Below, piece after piece: positions 17,229 to 22,456 of a stretch of DNA of 22,456 bases. Location of the stretch: positions 1 to 22,456 of the IMG/VR virus record IMGVR_UViG_3300001849_000422; one strand, written 5' to 3'. The notes beneath the pieces were generated by a model. It had not been told where the DNA came from. It saw only the letters and a list, made by a program, of their open reading frames with translations, and searched no databases. Position numbers and translations under genes: made by a program. Origin of the DNA: a virus. The first letter of the stretch is position 1; every line of letters starts with the position of its first letter.

Positions 17229-19301
17229 ATGCCAACACAATTCAATTTAGCTCAAACATTTTTTGTTGATAAAGGTGCTGTCGAGTTAGCTCCGACAGTT
17301 GCTATTACGAGTATAGATTTGTATTTCAATAGCAAACCTGAGGAAGGTAAAAGTTTGAGTGGTATATACAAACCAGGTGTTGTGGTTTGCATTTGTCCCG
17401 TCGAAAACGACCAACCGAATATTGATAAGGTAGTCATAGGATCTTTATCTCGTGTTGAATGGGATAATGTTAATGTTGACCAGAATGCAGAAACATCAAC
17501 AAAATTTTCTTTCACAAGACCGATATTGGTTGCAACGGATGCATCTTATGCTGTGTTAATAAAATTTGATGGTGGAGATGATTCATTTCGGCTGTGGTGG
17601 GCGAGAGAAGGCGAAAATTATTTTAATACAAATATTATTGCTTCAATAAATTCTGGTTATAACGATGGTAGTTTGTACATGGTGACGAACGGAAGTGTTC
17701 TTACGAAATTAGCATCGACTGATCTCAAATTCAAAGTTAATATTGCAAAGCATACAACTTTAGATCAAACCTATAGATTCAAAGAAAAGAAATATGAAAG
17801 TGTTTCGTATTTTGCAAATTCGTTGTCGGGAAATTTCATAGTCGGCGAGTATGTTTATAAAAATACGGCGAATATGACCGGCAAAGCCATTATTAGTGAT
17901 TCGTCTTTGACAATTATAGGCAACAATGCAACTACGTTTAGTACTGATTTTGCTGCTGGTGATTACATTGTTTTCACGGATGGTACGTCAGATAATACTG
18001 CAATAAGAATTGTTGTTTCGGTGTCAGGTGCTTCGTCAATGGTTGTTGATGAGCTTGTACATTTTTCCAACAGTGCTGGTGTTTCGTTTTTGAAAACAGC
18101 GGTTGGAACTGTGTATTATAACAGCAAAGTATCTGATTTGATGATCCTTGCTGACTCGAACGCTGCCAACGCTTCGTTGAAATTTAGTGCAAACGACTAT
18201 GTTAAAGGTGAAGATTCAGGAGCTCAAATAAAGATTAAAGAACTCACCGATTTTCAAATTAACAGGGTGATGTCTCAACTGAACGTTGTCCAACCTGCTT
18301 TTACGGCAGCACATACCACAGCTAAGTTTGCAAACAGCACATATTATACCAACGATTCGATCACATATGAGCTTCCAACGGCAAAACGTGTTTTTATTGA
18401 TTCAGATGCAATCATTGGTTCAAGATCACAGGTCGTGACATCATCTGGGTCTTTGTTTTCTGGTAATACCACGTTGCGTGGAGAAATTGGGTTGTCGACG
18501 TCAAACAAATATGTGTCCCCATACATTGAAGAACCAGACGTGGATGTTTTTGTGTACAATTATATCATTAACAATGATTCGACAGGTGAAGAGCAGGGCA
18601 CAGGAAACGCTATGTCAAAATACGTTTCAAAATTTGTAAGTCTTGGCACCAATCAATATGCTGAAGATCTTCAGGTTTACGTCACACAATATACACCACC
18701 AGGAACATCGATAAAGGTGTATGGTAAGATTATTAATCCTGAGGATTATGAAGCAGGTACATCAAAAAATCCGAAAAATTGGACTCTTCTTGAAGAAATT
18801 AATCCACAAAATTACGTTAGCTCTCCCTCGAACAAAAATGACGTGATTGAGAAGGCGTATCAGATTCCGTTTTATCCGGCTGATAGACAAGTTCTTAATG
18901 GGTATGGATCGATGTCAACTCCGAGTAATATTTTATCGACAACAGCTGATTTGACAGGATCGGTTTCACAAGGATCACTTGTAAGAGTTTATCAGGAACG
19001 GGTCCCAAATAATTTCTTTATTTCTGTCGTGTCATCAGCAAACAGTTCGTCAATTACACTGGCTGACACGATAGCAAATACATCGTTCAACGGTAGCATG
19101 AAAATTGATGTTATTGCCAATACAAGCAAACAATCCGCTTTTATCAATCCACAAAACAGAAATATTGTTAGATATTACAGCCATACAATGGCTCCTATGG
19201 ATACATATAATCAATTTGCAATAAAAATTGTTATGCTTTCGGATAGTGTGTGGTCTGTTCCAATAGTAAGTGATTTAAGGGCTGTTGCGGTGTCAGCATA
19301 A
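17229..19301 (+). CDS. Large beta-rich virion protein linked to the DUF4815 system
   Basis: 690 residues. The opening (NLAQTFFVDKGAVE, then ITSIDLYFNSKP, VVVCICPVENDQPNIDKVVI, SFTRPILVATDASYAVLIKF, FRLWWAREGENYF, ASTDLKFKVNIAKHT) follows the order of the C-terminal part of long DUF4815-type proteins ('AQTF-V... T-x-V-D-L-Y-F... P-V... Y-x-x-V... W'). A beta module (SGNFIVGEYVYKNTANMTG) lies at about 199-222 and a GNNATTF / AAGDYIVF unit at about 227-294. The C-terminal region (EDLQVYVTQYTPPGTSIKVY, NRNIVRYYSHTMAP, YNQFAIKIVMLSD, VPIVSDLRAVAVS) also looks like the end of that family. The ribosome site AGAGGA is at 17218-17223. It overlaps the next gene by one base (TAATG). Probable baseplate-periphery or fibre-network protein. 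Confidence 0.78.
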   Translation: MPTQFNLAQTFFVDKGAVELAPTVAITSIDLYFNSKPEEGKSLSGIYKPGVVVCICPVENDQPNIDKVVIGSLSRVEWDNVNVDQNAETSTKFSFTRPILVATDASYAVLIKFDGGDDSFRLWWAREGENYFNTNIIASINSGYNDGSLYMVTNGSVLTKLASTDLKFKVNIAKHTTLDQTYRFKEKKYESVSYFANSLSGNFIVGEYVYKNTANMTGKAIISDSSLTIIGNNATTFSTDFAAGDYIVFTDGTSDNTAIRIVVSVSGASSMVVDELVHFSNSAGVSFLKTAVGTVYYNSKVSDLMILADSNAANASLKFSANDYVKGEDSGAQIKIKELTDFQINRVMSQLNVVQPAFTAAHTTAKFANSTYYTNDSITYELPTAKRVFIDSDAIIGSRSQVVTSSGSLFSGNTTLRGEIGLSTSNKYVSPYIEEPDVDVFVYNYIINNDSTGEEQGTGNAMSKYVSKFVSLGTNQYAEDLQVYVTQYTPPGTSIKVYGKIINPEDYEAGTSKNPKNWTLLEEINPQNYVSSPSNKNDVIEKAYQIPFYPADRQVLNGYGSMSTPSNILSTTADLTGSVSQGSLVRVYQERVPNNFFISVVSSANSSSITLADTIANTSFNGSMKIDVIANTSKQSAFINPQNRNIVRYYSHTMAPMDTYNQFAIKIVMLSDSVWSVPIVSDLRAVAVSA

Positions 19302-19531
19302 TGTTTACGAAAACTAATCAAAGATACGCAGCAACCGAACTTCCTGGATATGTACGGGACACCAGTTCAACAGCTATAATAAATAATGATGCAAATGCAT
19401 TTGAAACTTATAGAACTATGCGGGATGATAAGTTGAGAATAAAACAACTGGTTGAACAGGTCGCTATTTTACAACACGATGTGTCTACGATGAAACAGCA
19501 ATTAGCGATTCTTTCAAATAAAAAAGGATAG
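19301..19531 (+). CDS. Small coiled-coil protein in the fibre operon
   Basis: 76 residues, start ATG sharing its A with the preceding stop (TAATG). Residues 1-40 are polar (ATELPGYVRDTSSTAIINND). Residues about 43-72 form a heptad-like helix (LRIKQLVEQVAILQHDVSTM) that should be a coiled coil. Small proteins of this kind, with a 'D-x-x-x-x-x-x-Y' spacer and then a coiled coil, occur at this point in other marine T4-like phages as far as I remember. An oligomerising connector or chaperone for the following fibre proteins is a guess. The next gene begins 5 bp after its stop. Confidence 0.7.
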   Translation: MFTKTNQRYAATELPGYVRDTSSTAIINNDANAFETYRTMRDDKLRIKQLVEQVAILQHDVSTMKQQLAILSNKKG

Positions 19532-19536
19532 TATAG

Positions 19537-20331
19537 ATGGCATACGCAGTAGCGAACGTTAACATAGCGACAGATACATTCAATGGTTGGGTGACAAAAA
19601 CCAATCTTACTCTTCATCAGTTGACAAATTATATTGTTACTGCAAACAATGAAGCTAATGGATCGTTAACAACTGGTAATGGGTTTGTTATTGGTATTCT
19701 TGGTTCAAACACAATATGTGTTCCTTCTCAACTACGAGGAGGAAACGTCCAATCTACCAACACATTAAATATAACATCGAATGTTGTGGTAGGAAACACG
19801 TTTACTATTAATAGTCTGGCCAATTTTGCGTACTTTAATACCAACACGTCGATTCAAGCAGCTAATGTATATGTTAACGCTACGAACATTACATTGTATT
19901 CCAACACGCTTTCTGTTCCATCGAACACAGTTAATTTTAATTCGAATACAATCACTGTCGATAATGCAAATATTAATAGCAATCTAATCATACGTACTGA
20001 TTGTAGTTTAATTGTTTATTCGAATAACGACATAGGATCAAATATATCAACTCCTGTTGATGTTTTTTCGTTTTCAAAAGGTAGTTTCTCGACAGGGAAG
20101 CTTTCTGTTCAAAGTAAGTTTGGAACAAACACAAACATAAGTGAAATTCTCGTTGCTCATGACACTACAACAAACACAGCCCAATTGACTGTCTATGGTT
20201 CTATTAAAGCTCCAACAACAGCTAATTTAGGTGTGTATTCTATTTCAACAAACGCTACCCATGTTGTTCTTGGGTTTACGCAAACAAATCCGAACACATC
20301 AGTCAAAGTTGTTGCAAATTTAATTAAATAG
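19537..20331 (+). CDS. Short fibre-like virion protein
   Basis: 264 residues. The N-terminus (VNIATDTFNGWVTKTNLTLH, then YIVTANNEANGSLTTGNGF) and the RGGNVQSTNTLNITSNV block (about residues 67-83) are what I expect of fibre proteins that dock on the tail of marine phages. Residues 85-165 are Asn/Thr/Ser-rich with short NTI/NTL strands, suggesting a beta-solenoid or triple-stranded shaft. Residues about 172-264 (PVDVFSFSKGSF, then ISEILVAHDTTTNTAQLTVY and LGVYSISTNATHVVLGF) resemble the common C-terminal fibre domain with 'S-E-x-L-V-x-H-D'. The ribosome site AAGGA overlaps the end of the preceding gene. Likely role: fibre or fibre-attachment subunit next to the collagen-like fibre. The receptor is unknown. 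Confidence 0.75.
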   Translation: MAYAVANVNIATDTFNGWVTKTNLTLHQLTNYIVTANNEANGSLTTGNGFVIGILGSNTICVPSQLRGGNVQSTNTLNITSNVVVGNTFTINSLANFAYFNTNTSIQAANVYVNATNITLYSNTLSVPSNTVNFNSNTITVDNANINSNLIIRTDCSLIVYSNNDIGSNISTPVDVFSFSKGSFSTGKLSVQSKFGTNTNISEILVAHDTTTNTAQLTVYGSIKAPTTANLGVYSISTNATHVVLGFTQTNPNTSVKVVANLIK

Positions 20332-20339
20332 AGAAATAA

Positions 20340-22456
20340 ATGGCTAATTCAGTTTTTAAAGTAGAAAATGGGTTACAAGTTCTTAATGGTGCAAACGTTG
20401 CAACAGGTACTGTTGAAATTACTGGCAACACATCAATATATGATAGGTTGAGTGTTAGCAATGCAGCTACTTTTTCAAATACGGTAGTTGTTACCGGCAA
20501 TGCAACATTTTCAAATACAATAGCTGTAACAGGAAATGCAGTTTTATCAAATACGTTAAACGTCACTGGGCTAATCACTGGAGCCGGTGGTCTTACAATC
20601 ACTGGTATTTCTAACACTTCAGCAAATAGCAATGTTGGTGACCAGCTTAATGTAACAGGTCTGATTACAGGTAGCGGTGGTCTTACCATTACAGGTATTT
20701 CAAACACGTCAGCAAACAGTAACGTTGGTGGTCAGCTTAATGTTACTGGGCTAATCACTGGAGCTGGTGGTCTTACAATTACTGGTGTTTCTAACACATC
20801 AGCTAATAGCAACGTAGGTGGTCGACTCAACGTCACAGGTGCAACAACCCTCTCAAACACTATTGCTACTACAGGTAATGCAACGTTCTCGAACACTGTA
20901 GCTGTGACAGGAAACGTATCTTTATCAAATACATTAGCTGTGACAGGTTTAATTTCCGGTAGTGGTGGTCTTACAATAACCGGGATATCGAACACTTCGG
21001 CAAATAGTAATGTTGGAGGTCAGCTTAATGTTACCGGTGCCGCAACATTAGCTAACACATTGAATGTGACAGGTGCAACCACTCTTACAAGTACATTAAC
21101 TGCTGGAGGACTGATTGCAGGTAATGGTGGTCTTACAATAACTGGTGTTGCCAACGTTTCATCAAATGCAAACATTACCGGCCAATTGAATGTAACTGGT
21201 GCTGCAACACTTTCAAACACTATTGCTGTTACAGGTAGTGCTACTCTTTCAAATACGTTGGGTGTCACTGGTTTAATTACAGGCAGTGGTGGTGCAACAA
21301 TAACAGGTACTGCAAATGTAACAACGGCAATAAATGTTGGTGCCAATGTAAATATAACAACGACATCAGCAAAGGTTGGTAATAGCACTAGTAACGCCAC
21401 AATATCGAATTCACAAATTGTTGTTGCAGGATCTACTAATCTGTCAAATGTTACAATCACTGCTTCTGATATTACAATTGGTAATTCGTTGGTTTTTGCA
21501 ACAGCGAACTCGACAACATTTTCTGGTACATCAAACAACGCATCGAATCTTGGGGGGCAACCAAGTTCTTATTATACAAACGCAACAAATATTGCGACTG
21601 GCACATTAAATGCAAACAGGCTTGCTACGTCAGGTGTTCAGGCTGGTACTTATGGTAATCCTGCAGGTGGTTTAGTTCCTATAGTTACTGTTGATGACAA
21701 AGGTAGAGTAACAACGATGTCTACATGGCCTGTGGCTACGGTTACAGGACCTCAAGGACCTCAAGGGCCACAGGGGGCAATTGGTGTTCAAGGACCACAG
21801 GGATATCAAGGTCAGATAGGAAGTCAAGGATTCCAATCATCCGTTCCAGGACCTCAAGGCTATCAAGGCGCTTCAGGACCACAGGGAGCACAAGGGTATC
21901 AATCGAGTGTTCCTGGTCCTACTGGTCCTACTGGTCCCACCGGTCCAACAGGTGCTCAAGGTTTCCAAGGATCCACGGGATTGACGGGTGCTACTGGTCC
22001 TACTGGCCCAACAGGTGCTACTGGTCCTACTGGTGCTCAGGGTGCACAGGGATTTACAGGGTCTACGGGTGCTACAGGTCCTACAGGTCCAACGGGTGCT
22101 ACTGGTGCTCAGGGTGCACAAGGATTCACAGGTTCTACTGGTGCTACAGGTCCGACAGGTGCTACAGGTCCTACGGGTCCAACAGGTGCTACTGGTCCTA
22201 CAGGTGCTCAAGGTTTCCAGGGAATAACAGGGTCTACAGGTGCAACTGGCCCAACAGGTGCTACTGGTCCTACTGGTGCTCAAGGTGCATTGGGTCCAAC
22301 AGGATCTCCAGGTCCAACAGGTCCAACAGGTGCTCAGGGTGCACAAGGATTCACAGGGTCTACAGGTGCCACTGGTCCTACAGGTCCAACGGGTGCTACT
22401 GGGGCTCAGGGTGCACAAGGATTCACAGGGTCCACAGGTCCAACAGGTCCTACAGG
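20340..22456 (+). CDS. Collagen-like tail fibre protein, cut by the right edge
   Basis: At least 705 codons, open to the end of the window with no stop in frame. Start ATG at 20340, 8 bp after the previous stop, with only a weak GAG ribosome site. Residues 1-40 ([20 protein letters not shown]) look like the tail-docking end. Residues 43-283 are two interleaved beta repeats (12 and 30 residues). Residues about 330-400 are Asn/Thr-rich strands. A conserved [20 protein letters not shown] motif lies at about 401-420, followed by a [11 protein letters not shown] segment (about 449-459). From residue 470 (21747) onward the chain is collagen-like Gly-X-Y with two SSVP breaks. Charged residues are very rare overall and absent from the collagen part. 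Probable trimeric long fibre; the receptor-binding tip would lie beyond the window. Confidence 0.85.
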   Translation, partial: MANSVFKVENGLQVLNGANVATGTVEITGNTSIYDRLSVSNAATFSNTVVVTGNATFSNTIAVTGNAVLSNTLNVTGLITGAGGLTITGISNTSANSNVGDQLNVTGLITGSGGLTITGISNTSANSNVGGQLNVTGLITGAGGLTITGVSNTSANSNVGGRLNVTGATTLSNTIATTGNATFSNTVAVTGNVSLSNTLAVTGLISGSGGLTITGISNTSANSNVGGQLNVTGAATLANTLNVTGATTLTSTLTAGGLIAGNGGLTITGVANVSSNANITGQLNVTGAATLSNTIAVTGSATLSNTLGVTGLITGSGGATITGTANVTTAINVGANVNITTTSAKVGNSTSNATISNSQIVVAGSTNLSNVTITASDITIGNSLVFATANSTTFSGTSNNASNLGGQPSSYYTNATNIATGTLNANRLATSGVQAGTYGNPAGGLVPIVTVDDKGRVTTMSTWPVATVTGPQGPQGPQGAIGVQGPQGYQGQIGSQGFQSSVPGPQGYQGASGPQGAQGYQSSVPGPTGPTGPTGPTGAQGFQGSTGLTGATGPTGPTGATGPTGAQGAQGFTGSTGATGPTGPTGATGAQGAQGFTGSTGATGPTGATGPTGPTGATGPTGAQGFQGITGSTGATGPTGATGPTGAQGALGPTGSPGPTGPTGAQGAQGFTGSTGATGPTGPTGATGAQGAQGFTGSTGPTGPT
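20466..20573 (+). repeat. Three tandem 36-bp (12-residue) fibre repeats
   Basis: Units at 20466-20501, 20502-20537 and 20538-20573 encode [24 protein letters not shown] and [12 protein letters not shown]. The pattern is x-x-[FL]-S-N-T-[VIL]-x-V-T-G-[NL], a short strand-turn unit suited to a beta-solenoid or triple beta shaft. The third unit runs into the first 30-residue repeat. Confidence 0.85.
20559..20828 (+). repeat. Three tandem 90-bp (30-residue) fibre repeats
   Basis: Units at 20559-20648, 20649-20738 and 20739-20828. Each reads N-V-T-G-L-I-T-G-[AS]-G-G-L-T-I-T-G-[IV]-S-N-T and then SANSNVG[DG][QR]L. The protein repeats differ at only a few residues, while the DNA copies differ at many third positions (16 synonymous codon differences and 2 replacements between copies 1 and 2, counted by hand). 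Confidence 0.9.
20844..21026 (+). repeat. Second copy of the compound cassette (three 12-residue plus one 30-residue unit)
   Basis: 12-residue units at 20844-20879 ([12 protein letters not shown]), 20880-20915 ([12 protein letters not shown]) and 20916-20951 ([12 protein letters not shown]) run into a 30-residue unit at 20937-21026. The whole block repeats the layout of 20466-20648, offset by exactly 378 bp. Confidence 0.85.
21099..21188 (+). repeat. Diverged fifth copy of the 30-residue fibre repeat
   Basis: Encodes a unit with [20 protein letters not shown] at its core and aligned ends (SNANITGQL). It keeps the GGLTITG centre but differs at more residues than copies 1-4, marking the downstream edge of the repeat array. 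Confidence 0.75.
21747..22456 (+). repeat. Collagen-like Gly-X-Y repeat region
   Basis: Tract 1 (21747-21836) is 10 triplets, tract 2 (21849-21902) is 6 triplets, and tract 3 (21915 to the edge) is at least 60 unbroken triplets. The tracts are separated by SSVP at 21837-21848 and 21903-21914. Tracts 1 and 2 use mainly Gln in the Y position (GPQ, GYQ, GAQ); tract 3 uses mainly Thr (GPT, GAT, GST, GFT) with periodic GAQ. A higher-order unit of about 72 bp, [18 protein letters not shown] plus GPTGAT, recurs several times. The domain continues beyond the window. Confidence 0.95.

Noticed and set aside
20466-21188. Regular repeats that could suggest a CRISPR array or iteron origin
   Set aside because: The repeats are in frame, contiguous, diverge at third codon positions and encode conserved protein units; there are no unique spacers of constant length.
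20324-21538. Three Val/Pro-rich minus-strand reading frames (127, 87 and 172 codons)
   Set aside because: They mirror the fibre repeats (ACAGGT and similar) and carry no family motif. The plus frame has tail-docking, repeat and collagen features and is open throughout.
21873-22418. Long Cys/Thr/Ser-rich reading frame on the minus strand (about 181 codons)
   Set aside because: It is the antisense of the Gly-X-Y repeat: GGT/CCT/ACA repeats read backwards give Thr, Cys and Ser codons without stops. It has no ribosome site and lies wholly under the real fibre gene.
19537-22456. Possible diversity-generating retroelement acting on a fibre gene
   Set aside because: No reverse transcriptase, template repeat or A-biased variable repeat is visible in the window. 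The variation between repeats is mainly synonymous, the opposite of what such an element produces.

Overview
This window is a densely coding structural block of a T4-like, contractile-tailed bacteriophage (class Caudoviricetes, myovirus morphology). The baseplate genes are recognisable by family motifs and follow a largely T4-like order: head-completion nuclease gp4, tube cap gp48, wedge gp53, hub gp27-like, hub/spike gp5, wedges gp25, gp6, gp7-like and gp8. A fibre and baseplate-periphery module typical of marine and freshwater T4-like phages follows: a DUF4815-type protein and its satellites, a small coiled-coil protein, and two fibre proteins. The DNA is AT-rich (judged by eye, not counted) and uses T4-type late promoter sequences. 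The host cannot be named from the sequence. The style resembles phages of aquatic bacteria such as cyanophages or pelagiphages, but that is inference from remembered family members.

Layout. Positions 1-1430 lie on the minus strand: gp4, then an uncharacterised 203-residue protein, then a GTG-started tube-like protein (gp54/gp19 fold) that runs off the left edge. A short divergent spacer of about 50 bp carries an exact T4 late promoter core (TATAAATA). From 1483 to the right edge everything is on the plus strand: gp48, gp53, gp27-like, gp5, gp25, gp6, gp7-like and gp8 (1483-12457), then a 1368-residue DUF4815 protein, a 192-residue and a 690-residue protein that look like further parts of the same system, a 76-residue coiled-coil protein, a 264-residue fibre-like protein, and a long fibre that changes from beta-type repeats to a collagen-like Gly-X-Y domain and is cut by the right edge. 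Gene junctions are very tight (ATGA or TAATG overlaps at five places). No stretch over 300 bases lacks a gene, and I saw no tRNA, CRISPR array, IS element or strong terminator.

How the genes work together. gp27/gp5 form the central hub and spike, gp48 (with the gp54-like protein) caps the hub and starts the tube, gp25/gp6/gp7/gp53/gp8 build the six wedges, and the downstream proteins probably decorate the baseplate periphery and carry the receptor-binding fibres. gp4 acts on the DNA-filled head before tail joining.

Most notable observations: (1) small beta-rich modules recur inside otherwise unrelated baseplate proteins (gp53, gp7, gp8, DUF4815 and the 690-residue protein), which explains the oversized gp53 and gp8; (2) the fibre repeats are nearly identical in protein but heavily recoded at synonymous positions; (3) the collagen domain has two SSVP interruptions, a switch from Gln-type to Thr-type triplets, and no charged residues; (4) gp5 lacks the lysozyme domain; (5) the DUF4815-type sequence is spread over three consecutive genes. 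I found no defence system, retroelement or other clearly new enzymatic system.
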